A stretch of 64,000 nucleotides of DNA from Clavelina lepadiformis (Eukaryota > Chordata > Ascidiacea > Aplousobranchia > Clavelinidae), in the NCBI RefSeq assembly GCF_947623445.1, contig NC_135245.1, forward strand, positions 20,157,501-20,221,500, given 5' to 3'. The notes under the pieces were generated by a model. It worked only from the letters and a program-made list of their open reading frames with translations. It did no database searches and had not been told where the DNA came from. This document shows positions 48,001-59,565 of the stretch, in pieces. Numbering within the stretch: the first letter of the stretch is position 1; each line of letters starts with the position of its first letter. A program made the position numbers and the translations under genes.

Positions 48001-51000
48001 AAAGGGAACTTAAAAAGAATAAACTCAAAATAGTACATTTACAATTTCTACATATGCTTTGTTACATAACTAACGAATACCAATAACTTCATTATTAACC
48101 AGCCAAGCAAGAATAAAATGTTTCGCGACTTTTTTATATTAAGTGTGACTTCTATTGCAGCATAAAAATTTGGTGAATTTTTGTGCATTCCTTTCAGTTA
48201 CTGCGCAATTCTGACTTTTTTATGCACTCTTATAAGACTGCATATTATTTAGTATTTTCTTAGACATGAAAAATAAGCGGTAAATATAAACTTACTCCAT
48301 TCCATGAGGGAAGACGTCATCCATCGAAGTCCAATTCTTCACTCCATCCTGTACACCCTTGTAATACCACCAGGAGTCGTACTGCAGATATCCGTACGGT
48401 ATGTCTGTACTTTTGGCGTACTCTACCACATCGAGCATCGTTGTTTCGTAATTCTTGCCCTCCTCAGTGTGGTAGTAGTAATACGCCCCTGGATATCGTC
48501 AAAACCATACGAAATATTACGGTTTTGTTTGTGCCGTGAAAATGTTATTTTTGTGATTACCGTTGTCGGTATAGTAACCAAGGTAGTTGATGCTGAAATC
48601 TGCCTCCATATATGCTCGTTTCTTGTGATAGCGCGTCATCAAAACTTGGCCCCATTTCTCAACAGCTTTGTTGATGCCTTCGTTGCTGTAGTACAAGATG
48701 GTGTCGATCTGTCGCCAAAAAATTCAGATATCGGAAAGTATTAATAATAACGTAAATATACGCAGCAATAACGACCGCATTCTACGTAATAATTACAAAT
48801 AAAAAACCTAAGATTTGTTACATTAAACGATACTTACAAACAACAATTCAACAACTTGTTATACTTCAGCAAACAACCCAACTAAGAATATATCTTGGAT
48901 ACAGTTCAAGTAAACTGTTCCGTTGTGTTTTGACGCGGTTACGTAATGACTTGATTTACATTCTGACAAGATTCACCTGATAGTGTTTCGGCAATTCTGC
49001 GGCACCTCCAATGACGCCATATCTTACGATGCCGGAGTCTACGTCATACTTCATGTTGTGAGCCATGAAGCTGCTAAATGATGAGATGATCATGACGCTT
49101 CCTTGAGCATCAAAGAGGACCAAAGGACCTGCTCTATCTCCGCCGAGGATATCAACGTGATGCGACCGCAAACTTGAAAGTAAATATGGCAACGCTATAA
49201 GTGAGTGAGTGATTAAGTCAGTAAAATGCATTGAAACACGAAGCCGATTTAAATGATTGATTGTTCTTGGTAAAACAAACACTTGTAGAAATATTCAGCA
49301 AAGGCTGATTTAATAAATATCAACTGAGCAGACAACGAATTTTAGACCTGTAATATTTGCATCCGAAATCATTGTAAATTAGAATTATTGACAACTTTAA
49401 TTACAAGACATAGTTGGGAGCGGTCCTATAAACAAATGAGTTCAATCACGTTCATTGTGTAGCTTACTCGGAAATTGAATAGCCATAACCAAACATGTCA
49501 CCAAAGGTAGCTAGAAATCCAACGTCTTTGGTTTGATTTAACAGCTTGAAGCTTGGGAAGCTGGACAGAATGCTGCTTTTGTCAGAAACGTTGCAATTCT
49601 TAATTCCTTGTGGGAAGGACTGAAATACAAAAATTCATTTTCTTAACAATATCGCAAATAATTTATTTTTGCATGAACTGACAAAGACTCTGGTCTAACC
49701 TCTAAAGTAGATGTCATATATTTCTATTAGAGATTAATTTCATTTGTATTTATTAATTAACTTACGTGATTAGCAAAGTAAATATCTAAAATAATTATTA
49801 CAGCGACATATTTGCAAGCACAAATTATAGAAAGAAAATTATCTCGACATAACTAGCCGATGATTTCTAAATAATAACGATTTATCAAACAGAAGCGTTT
49901 GTCAGTAAACCACTAGAAGCCGGTCATAACCAAGCTTGGGTACCTGTGTAAATCTTACGAATTCGCCGTCGTTGTAAACCGCGACTTGGGCGTTCATTTT
50001 AGACGTCCCAGCAACGTATTGGAATATTTTTGCTTGGTACAATCCTGTGGCGTCGCTCCCACTAACGTCCTTTGTGCCTGGTGTGTACGTCAATGGTCTG
50101 TGATTCAACAATTTAAAACAAACTAAAAAGCAAAAAATTACCTTGTAATTTAAGGCTTCCGTCGTCAGTTGAATGCATTTTCGTATCGGCTTGCAGAAAG
50201 ACGTCGCCAGCGAGAAGAAAAAAGTTTTCAGGGTCGCTCCCAGCAGCAAATCTGTACGACCCATCATTTTTCACCTCTGCGACCAGTTTATCTGTGCTTC
50301 CATGGCCTAAACATAACGAGTGTGATTACTAACTAGTGAAAGTGCGGATTAATTGTCTCTGCCCGCGTCAATGATAATTAATTCATAAATGGCGTTTCGA
50401 CTTTCAATTAACAGAAGAACAATAACGTCATCTAACCAAATTAAGATCTATAGCAGGGGTGTCCAACCCGTGGCCCGCGGAAATGTTCTGATTGGCCCGC
50501 GCGGTATTTTTCGAAATGATTTATATTATCAACTGAATCGCCTACGTAATTTATGGCGAATTTACATTCCGACAAATTGGTATTTATTGTTTGTTTACTA
50601 ATTTATGACAGCCATATGGAAAACTCGCTTCGCATTGCTACATCCTCCATCTCACTGAATATTGCCAAACTTGTTAGAGAAAAACAAAAATGCCAGACTT
50701 CACATTGAAATGTCGATGTGTAGTAAAAACTTCGTTGAATTTACTATATCTTGGTATATTTATTGTTCTTATAATTGTAAAACAGGATGATACGTATTTC
50801 AAAGATTAGAATTTTGGTGTGAGGGTTTTAATTATAAATTAGCAGTAAACACTCAAGTGGCCCGCGCAATCATTCGTAAATCGCATGTGGCCCTTTGGCC
50901 AAAAAGGTTGGACACCCCTGATCTATAGCATTGGTGTAACATATCTTCAAAAGTACTCGATACAACATATTTTCTCTTTCAAACGCAGGTTTGTCCCAAA

Positions 51001-51847
51001 TCTGTTAAACAATATTTGAAAAGCTAAACCTATAATGCATATTATATCTATAGTTTATTTTACCTGTGCAAATGTTACTATATATCGTATGGTTATATAG
51101 TAAGTTAAATGCATATACTGTATAAGTTTTCATATATACATTTCTATAACTGTATATATGAATATGATATATACCTGAACAGCATAATTAAATAAGTTAT
51201 ATTTGGTTTACCGTTAACCTTTGCTCTCTTCGTTACCTCACGTGATAAGTTGCTTATTAACATTGCTTATTGATTATTAACTTGTCTTGGAGTGAACGAA
51301 TATGTTGTTACTGCACTCAGAATAAACTCAACAACATGTACTGTTTTGTTTTAAAGTGTTTTAATATTTCCACATTGCAGCGTATCCAAGTGCTGCAGTG
51401 GTCAGATTCACGCCGAATTACGTTGATACATTGAGATTAATTCAATTTACTGTATACTTGGTTAATAAGTAATTGATTTCTTTGAAAACTGTGTCAGCAA
51501 AATTACTTACTGGGATATTATCTTATGGCAGCACCAGCCAGATATACAAAGTTATCAAAGTGGATGAAATACCTATTTAAAAAAAATCTGACAATACTTA
51601 GCATTGTGAAATGTTTGCGCAATAATAATGCATAATTCCATAGCCAACCATCAGAAGTTTAAACCTAGTTACTTTAATGTACGCGAAAAAAATCAAATGA
51701 GAGAGAAACTTCAAAAAGATCCTAAATGTACGATCATTTCTTCTCAGCTATGTTAGAGGTAATTGAAGACTTACCAGCGCGGTTTACAGTTGCTGCTTCA
51801 GAGCACTGAGCGCTACATAACATCAATCCAAAGAGAATGTAAATCAT
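45055..51847 (-). CDS. Secreted glycoside-hydrolase-like protein, clan GH-D (GH36/raffinose-synthase) resemblance
   Basis: Sixteen exons: 51847-51775, 50306-50142, 50097-49944, 49619-49468, 49172-48977, 48708-48561, 48488-48296, 48008-47873, 47791-47699, 47623-47480, 47298-47073, 46702-46574, 46247-46090, 45870-45684, 45549-45380, 45168-45055; about 812 residues. The first exon is a signal peptide (MIYILFGLMLCSAQCSEA). A beta-rich N-terminal part leads to a barrel-like region with GYLQYDSWWYYKG, VTIQYCMGLPRHMM and ARVSGDYHPGN. The phrases TGPVGPSDAIGG and ADGLIIKPSRP parallel conserved blocks of raffinose synthase and GH36 alpha-galactosidases. By that analogy the Asp of QYDSW may be the nucleophile and the Asp of SGDYHP the acid/base. 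The C-terminal part is beta-rich and ends SANSGHCIRL. One junction (exons 2-3) fails by one base; all others agree. An extracellular glycosidase is inferred; substrate unknown. Confidence 0.75.
50454..50920. mobile_element. 467-bp hAT element, deleted, with transposase remnant
   Basis: The ends CAGGGGTGTCCAACC and GGTTGGACACCCCTG are exact inverted repeats. The 8-bp duplication ATCTATAG is perfect (50446-50453 and 50921-50928). A short frame at 50615-50708 reads SLRIATSSISLNIAKLVREK, which matches the usual C-terminal end of ZBED-type hAT transposases. It lies in the first intron of the glycosidase-like gene and is close kin of the element at 4258-5214. Confidence 0.88.
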
Positions 51848-54339
51848 GTCTGAGTCGCCTGAATCTGTTGCACTCTGAACAATAATCACACGCAAGCACA
51901 AAAGCAAACGCAACACCGGCTTCAGTAGAGCTCACAGCAAAATGCGTCTCTGCGGTTGTTTGCACGACTGCAAGGTGAAAAAAGAATTTGTACTTTGTAC
52001 TGAAGCTGCGCTGGTGAGAAGTTGTAAGCCGCCTGCATATCACAAATTTCCTGTATGACTGTTAGTATTAGTATTGACAATAAGAAAACATTTCACTTTG
52101 GTGTCATTTTATTTTTATAGATTTACCTGTAGCATTGGAACCTAGCTAGGTTGGTCAATTTAACTGAAGGTTTCCACAGAGCTTAACCAAAAGCTGAATG
52201 TAAAAACTTGTTCAACTTCCCTCGCACTAGCAACCACATTCTAAGAAACACGTGTAATCATATTAACAAACAAAAACACTGCATAATGACTAGAACAGCT
52301 TGTTATTGCGTCATACAAAACAACAGAAACACGTCTCATGAAAAAAGGATGTATTTCGAGGGCAATTTTCAATTTTTCATGTAACCAAGCGAAGGCTGAA
52401 GCAAAAATACAACATATCGATTAAAATGATGATACAAATATGCTCCGATACCTGCATCTACATTAATGATACAAGCGTTTCATTTCACATGAATTCAACG
52501 GTCTTGTGAACCGCCCAATCCTGTTTTTGTTCGGTGGTTAAAGACGAACGGTTTCTTATAGAACAGCGTTTCACAGATAACCTTTACTTGCGGCAATATG
52601 AAGTATATCACATGAAGTACAGTACATAGTTCACAATGATGTTTGTTGACAATGCTGGGGGAGCAAAATTGGGGTTGTTCCCCGGTTGTTAAGGCTCCTT
52701 CTTCTCTTTTCACTTCCCATTTTTACAACCCCATTTAAACCGGGTACGTGACATTACTATTTTAACTAGGTGTGGCCGACACTGCACACAAATTTTCAAT
52801 CGTTAATTGCTCGAAAACTATACGTCGTAAACTGATCGGATTTTTACAGGTTAGTAGCAAAAACATCTGGCTTCCTGTATACATCATAATTGTTAAACTA
52901 AAAAAAGTGCATTTAGTGTAAATCAAGTATTCCTACAAGTGATACATATCTAGAAGTTTTTCTTGTTACACCGCGCCCCCGCTGTGCGGAAAACCAGCTG
53001 ACCGCGAGAAGAGAACACAAGACAGTAATAGTTAGTCGAGTTAGGGGTGCGTAAATGAGTAAACGAAAACGATACGCTTCAATGCGGAGAGAGAGCAAAA
53101 TTATGAAAATATGAGAATATTTCAAAAATTACAAAATCAGACTTTATAAAACAAACATGGAAAGATAACTGAACCTTTTTTAGGAAAAGTCACCAAATTT
53201 CAAGTTTCTACAGCAAACAGTGCAACTGTACGCAAAGTTTTGCCGTGACTGTGTGCAGGATCGGCCACAACATAGTGTTGATGGGTTAAAAAGAACGACT
53301 GCCTCCTTTTGACGAAAAGAGAATGCGTCGAACAATTCTCTTTGTTTTCGCCAGCTGACATCAACTAACAGGGTGTGCTTATTCAACCCAAGAAGACAAC
53401 ATTATTGTAAATAGCGTTGCGGTGGCAATGTCGGATTTTTATGATAAATGTTTGGTGACAATGACTTGAATGATCTTTGAAAAATGCGGTAAAGTTTTGC
53501 GGTAACGTTTTTATTTTTTCTGGCCACCAGCTGGGTGGGGTAAGAACAACTCGATTGGTTTTAGCCCATCTCCTGACGGCGCTGGTTCGCTCAGGCGACC
53601 AAGCATATCACCCTATCACGATCATTCTACCGAGACACAAGGCCAAGACAAGGCAATGTTGCAATTGGTCGACACGTTAGGGTGACGTTAGCGCGTGGTT
53701 TGCAAGGTTAGACCCTTAAGAACAGAAATGAGGTTTAGGCTTTTAACGAGCAGCTCAGGAAAAAACGAATTTACAGAAACAAGATCAGTCATGTTGTGTT
53801 CTAATTTCAATGAAATTTGATCAACAAAATGAAGATTCAAATTTAAGTAACTTATAGTTTGTTTGCAAAATCCTGACTGTTTTATTTGTACTAAGTTACT
53901 TATGCCTGTCAGTATCAGCTTGTCTTTCTTGATGAAGTTCTAAACTTCTAATCACCATTGCCAGTGGAAACGTAATGCCGTTTGCGTTTGTCCGGTTATA
54001 ACAAGTGTATTATTAGATTGTAAATAATAATTTCGAGACCAACCATTACCAGCTAGAGCAAACTCATGCGGAAATTATTTTCTGTAGTTGTCAGATAACC
54101 AAAGCTTTTTCAAAACGTGATTGACACAAACATACCTCTATGTGCAAAATGTTCACCAGTTCTTGATATCCAGCATCAGAAATATAATACGGAATGGTCG
54201 GCGTTCATACGCATAAAATAAGGTAAGATATATATAGCTGTACTTTATAATTTTGAGAAATTTGTTATTTCACCTTTGATCTTTATTCAAACTCATTCTG
54301 ATATAGAAATTACATTTTCATATCAATTTCATAACCTAG
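51848..54339. other. Intergenic, no supported gene
   Basis: Contains the promoter regions of the divergent glycosidase-like (-) and TNF receptor (+) genes. The upstream exon carrying the receptor's start codon is probably here, but I cannot pick it out. A GC-richer patch lies at 52950-53060. Confidence 0.4.
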
Positions 54340-56614
54340 ATGGAAAACCAGGATCATAACCATTCTGTGGATCATGTCCTTAATTTCTCCTGGATGGATG
54401 CAAGGACGCCCAAGACGAAATGACTCGGACCCATGTCCTCATACTTTGCAACCTGATGACTCCAACGCTTATAAACTGATCCCTGTTGGTGACAACATCT
54501 GCTGCGGCTGCAATCCTGGGTTCCATGTTGAGAAACATTGCTTGTAAGCGACGGCTCATATTCAACCAATCAGCTTCTACCTTTTGGAATTTTTAGATTT
54601 TTTTTTCATAATTTGATATCATTGTATTTTATTTGGTTGGTTTTTACTGTACTGTACATTGATGCGTTTGTCTATAATGCATCTTCTATGTAGGCAAGGT
54701 CTGGCCCACACGACATGGTGTGAACCTTGTCCTTCTGGTCACTTCATCAGCCAAAAAGCCCACAAGTTGGAAACATGTCATTCTCACCAAGTATGCTCGG
54801 AGGACGAAAGCGTGATTTTGCAAGGGACCTCAACGACCGACACCAAATGCGGAAAGCGTACGACTGCTGATAATGAGCTAATGTTAAAGATACAACGTCC
54901 TACGGAGTATGTTCTACGCTTCATTTTGTACTATTATTGTTAGAAAAAGTTTTTCTTTGCGACGAATACTGTTCCTTTATGTACACCAAAGCCAAAACGT
55001 CTTCAGCACTAACTGGAACTTGTAACACTTTTAAAGAAGCATTGATGACAGCGAAAAAACAAAGCAAGAAACAATGTCGACGATTCCAGCAACGAAACAA
55101 TCAACATCTATGTCTGTGTCCACTGAAGCTTTGACAATTGTTGGTGGTAAGTGTTGACAAGGTTATAAAAGTTGCATCTATATTAAATTGTTTGATGTGA
55201 ACGAACCTTAAACAAGAATGTCGCAGATTCAATGTCGGTTTGGGTTTATCTTGGCCCGGTTTTTGCTGGATTCTCGCTTCTGTTATCGCTGATACTCCTC
55301 GGAATTTGCATCAAGAATTGTTTGAAAAAAGTAAGCCTTTAGATTTTATTGTACCCATGTATTTTATTGACTTTATTGTGAGACGTAAATTTCTGAAACA
55401 ATAAACTGATTAAATGTTTCTGAAGGCAAAGATGTGCTGAAGATCGTAGAGTTTCTACGGAAAGCGATAACTTAGAAGACGATCCACCACGAGAAAGTGA
55501 CTCCTTGTATGAAAATTTAAAGACTTTATTTTTTCTTAGTTCAATGTTTACATATTAAGCTACCGCACAAGCTCGGAACTTCAATATGTTTACTCATATG
55601 CATGGAGATGTACTTGTTCGTTGTGACGCAATATTTGGCGTTCCAGGCTTAGAAATCTCAATAAAACAGAAAGAAACCGCTGCCAAGATTCGGGAAATTC
55701 ATCTCTGATACGAGCAGATTCGAGAGTGGAACTTTCGTTATACCAACGCTCTGACTTGGACAACAGACGCGACTCACAATTCTCCTTCAGCCCTGTAAGC
55801 TAGTGACTTACATTGTTTGCATAACTGATAGCACACAGCTGAAGCTCTTCCACTACAAAGGTTGTTGTTTATAGCTCACTGCAAAACTGCAGATCGACTT
55901 GCTGCCGAGGCCAACGTCACTTGTAATCTCAACGTCGTCAGATGGCGCTACATCTCTAAAGTGTAGAAATAGCAGCACATCAACCCTAAGCTCAGATAGA
56001 CTGGATCAATACACACAAGACAGTCCGTTTAACGCTTTTAAGATTCGTTTGGTTTGAATGGTTTTAAAATCACTTTAAAATCAATACATGGACTCAATAA
56101 GTGTAACATTATTTAGTTAATTTTCTGAAAAAACTTAACCTGAAGTTTTTGTTTAACTTTTTGTTCCAGTGATGAACTTGTGCTATGCTCTAGCGAAGGT
56201 GATAACTCCGGATGACATCCGACCATTTTTCCGAGATCTCACCATTCTTTCTAACCCTGAAGTTGAAATACAGAACTTGCCGCCTCATGGTAAGCTTAGA
56301 AGTTGTTGTTGTGACTTAAATCTCACACAGAGATATAAAACGTAGGTTACAGCACCAGTTCTTGGCTACACATAGTCCCGAGTGCTTGCAGTTAATTAAA
56401 GGCTACTTGGTATTATTCAGAGTCGCCCCGGGAACAATTTATTCGTCTCTTCAATGTTCTCGTCTGCCACGGGGTGGAGCACTTCACCCCACAGAAGATC
56501 GTCAACGTCTGCTACAAAAATGGGTGGATGACGTATTCGGAAGTCGTCATATTTCATTTCCCCGATGCCCAGCTCGCACGAATGACCTCCTGCAGTGGAG
56601 GAGAAGGCCTGTAA
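54340..56614 (+). CDS. TNF receptor superfamily member with C-terminal death domain
   Basis: Exons: 54340-54543, 54694-54906, 55037-55146, 55227-55330, an uncertain one at about 55430-55510, about 55674-55794, 55875-56046, 56170-56289, 56421-56614. The first has a signal-like stretch (ITILWIMSLISPGWMQ), but its start codon must be upstream. Two Cys-rich repeats follow: CPHTLQPDD...ICCGCNPGFHVEKHC and WCEPCPSGHFISQ...CHSHQVCSEDE...GTSTTDTKCGK, the classic TNFR pattern. A Ser/Thr-rich stalk leads to one membrane helix (FAGFSLLLSLILLGICI) and a Ser-rich cytoplasmic stretch. The last two exons make a death-domain-like helical unit: MNLCYALAKVITPDDIRPFFRDL, then SPREQFIRLFNVLVCHG. The family binds trimeric TNF ligands and signals to NF-kB or caspases through death-domain adaptors. 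No TRAF site was identified with confidence. The frame joining the membrane exon to the next one is unresolved. Confidence 0.85.
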
Positions 56615-59400
56615 GTTCCTAATGATGAGTCCCAGCGGTGAACAGGACGAAGGATATGGAAGTAAAATTGACTCTTGACAAATAATTGTCTGGGATGAAA
56701 TAATGATAAAAATTTAAAACAATCCTACGTTTTTTAAGGGTTCTACGTTTTGCTAAATTGTATCGACGCAGCGTTAAACGTGAGAGCTTATAACTTAAAT
56801 AAAGTTGAAGCACAATTCTTGCTTTTTCATGTTGCAAATCGATATTGCCTACGCTTTTATTTGATCGCCATGTTTTTGATAATCTTAATCATATAAGCTG
56901 AACACCTTAGTTCTTTTGATAAGGAAGAGTTTTGATTTTTCATTTGTAATGGTGGGCAATGCAATGACGTTGAAAGACGTGAGATTGAGGGCCGCGTGTA
57001 TTTCTCTTGTGTCTGCGTTATATTTTGGCTCCTCTCTTCTGTTAAGCACGAAAATTAAAGGAACTTCATATTATATGAGACTTTCTTCACTTTGTTTTGG
57101 CAAACAGGAAAACGCAAAATTAGATTATAAAAAAGGGCCGGCAGGTGGCGCCCATTGAAAAGTAAGTATAAGAAAAACATGGTTTGACACAGCGGGGCAG
57201 AATCAGACCTCGGTGGACCTTTCGTAACAATTAACATCGGTTGATTCATCTTTATGTGGGTGGAAATGCGTACAGCCAACAGCCTCCTAACCCACTGAAG
57301 GTCGCGTTTATGAAGTCAGGTACCTTCCTGCTGTTGATTGAAACGTTGACATGTCAGCGACATGACAAAGTAATCGAGACCCTTTTGTTAAAGTCGCCTC
57401 ACAGCGAACGAGAAATAGATCAAACTCTAAGTCGTTGACGGTGTCAACGGCGCATTACTTTTCATGGAACATCGTAAATTTTACCGAAAAATTGCGCTGT
57501 ACACGAGATGAGTGCATTCACAAAAGGCGCGAATTAGATTTCCAAACAGAGGTCATATGTTTCATTTTGATTGACGTTTTGACAAGTTTGAATAAGGAAG
57601 ATAAGTCATAATTGCAAAGGCATAATTGACAGATATGTCTGGATCCCAACAAGTCAGTTGCACGGCGCAGGCGATAATTTAGTAGATGCCGTCAAGTATT
57701 TGCCACGATGCGGAAATAATCCATCGCATTAATTGAGCGCAACGCGAATTTGGGCAATAATTATTATGGACGAACAAAGAAAAAATATCCCTTCAAAACT
57801 GACCCATGGGGAAGCGAATCGTGGGAAAGACCCTGTGACGTCACATAGGCTGATGCAATCGTTGCATAAGCATTTACGTCACAAGATATTTCATGACGCA
57901 ATGTCTTGACCATAAAAACTTTTCCAGTGATTGGTGCTTAAATATGTTGGTTGGTAAGACACGTTATGTCCAGCGCTGCCAGCAGGTAGACCCGGCGGTC
58001 GGTTTCTACATGACTTATGCTACCGAGCAACTCCTGGACAATTGCAGACACAAACATCTTCACAAAATCAACTTTTCTATCACTGAGGCTGTAATTGAAT
58101 ATTATTTAATCTGCAATAATATCAATGCGCGGTCATCATCGTTCCTTGTTCATATGATGGTCGTGAAGTAAGCTGATATGATTGAAAACTCATGAAGCAA
58201 GGTATCACGCATCGTGCTGAAAAGAACCAGATATATCTGGAATATGATCCGGTTAAAACAATTCGCATCGTCTGACTTTGGTTTAAAGCGCTGTGATAAA
58301 CCCGGTCTTTCATGTGCAAATAAACTTAAGTAAGTTGTTAAAGATGTAGATGGTTTGCGATGTAATAGTTTACATTGGTCATTCGTATTGCTTTTTTCGA
58401 ATCTATTTGAGCACAATACGACACATGTTACATCATAAATATCATTGCAGGTGCGAGCAATGGGCCTGCATAGTAATAAGCGACGATTGGACCGATTTTT
58501 GCAGATTGAAGTTTGGACTGAAGTCGCCGGGCTTAGATGAAAATTAAATATTTGCTTTGACTCAGACACAGGAAGTATTTAAGCAGGAGAGGATTTCAAG
58601 CTTGTGACGTCGATGAAATCTTCCGACATTTCAACCCACTCTTTCTATTATGTAAGGAGTGACGTCATTACATGGCGTGACGACAGTGATTTCGCACTGA
58701 ATGCATTCATGCGTGACAACTCACGACAGAGATTGTTGCGCGAAGTCAAAATTTGTGATACTTTCTAAAAATGAAGGTTGGCATTACACGCCTCACTAGT
58801 TTCACGTATTGAGAAACTTCTTTGCTGGAATTACGTCACTCTGCATATCGCATCACATTCCTTTGTACAAGACATTTACGTCATAGGCATTGTTTGTTCG
58901 TTATGACGCAAATTGACAACCTTCGCGGAGATTTCGATATTACAGCGATTCATGATAAAATACACATCACATGAAGTGATTGACGTCAAAGATTGATGTT
59001 GATTTTACAGCAAAGTGTTGGGGATTAGGGGATGTGTGGTTTAGGGGTTTTCATGATGTCTTACCATGTCTTTGACAAGCAGAGTTAAGTATTTACTGGG
59101 GTTTATGCTGCTGTACAGAAAAGATAGATGAAGTGTAAATGCAGACGTATTATTTTCTTGAGTTTCGAGTCTAGCAATTTAAATCAAAAAAATGAGTAGT
59201 GAGAAGTTTCAATTCTTTTTGATTCAAAGTGAACTTTCTTCCAAACAATTTACCGGCAAACTACATTTTGTTTCATTTAGCGCGACCCCGACATCTGATG
59301 CTTTCAAAAGTTGTAACATATTAGCATTATTATTAACATATTATAAGGGTATTAAGCTATCATAAAGCACTAAATCTTTATAATCTCCCCATTGAAACAG
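56615..59400. other. No supported gene
   Basis: Moderately AT-rich sequence with ORFs that lack splice context. Several TGACGTCA octamers occur (about 57836, 58660, 58981), which suggests regulatory or general repeat content. Confidence 0.4.
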
Positions 59401-59565
59401 TATCTGAAGAGAGAGATCTCACCTTCGGGCGAGAGAAAAAAGGCACAAGCGCCAATCCATGGGTTAACCATAATAGCTTAGTTATTTCTCCCAAGATTAG
59501 CTGTGATAAGGAAGCTTGTTTGAGGCCTGTAAAGGATTACAGGAACGTCGTTGGTTTACAAACAG
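59401..59565 (+). CDS. Isolated internal coding exon of an unidentified gene
   Basis: Bounded by a good acceptor (CATTGAAACAG) and donor (CAAACAG|GTATT). The frame is fully open over 165 nt, starting with two codon bases and ending with one. It encodes a hydrophilic segment including SEERDLTFGREKKGTSANPW and SLVISPKISCDKEACLRPVK. I do not recognise the family and could not find its neighbours with certainty; a possible tiny next exon is at about 60147-60172 (GNMSEDFT). Confidence 0.4.

Noticed and set aside
48304..48744. 146-codon plus-strand ORF
   Set aside because: It is antisense to two well-supported exons of the glycosidase-like gene.
56362..56622. 86-codon frame over the last death-domain exon
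   Set aside because: The alternative acceptor at 56421 fits the preceding exon's phase and gives a better death-domain continuation.
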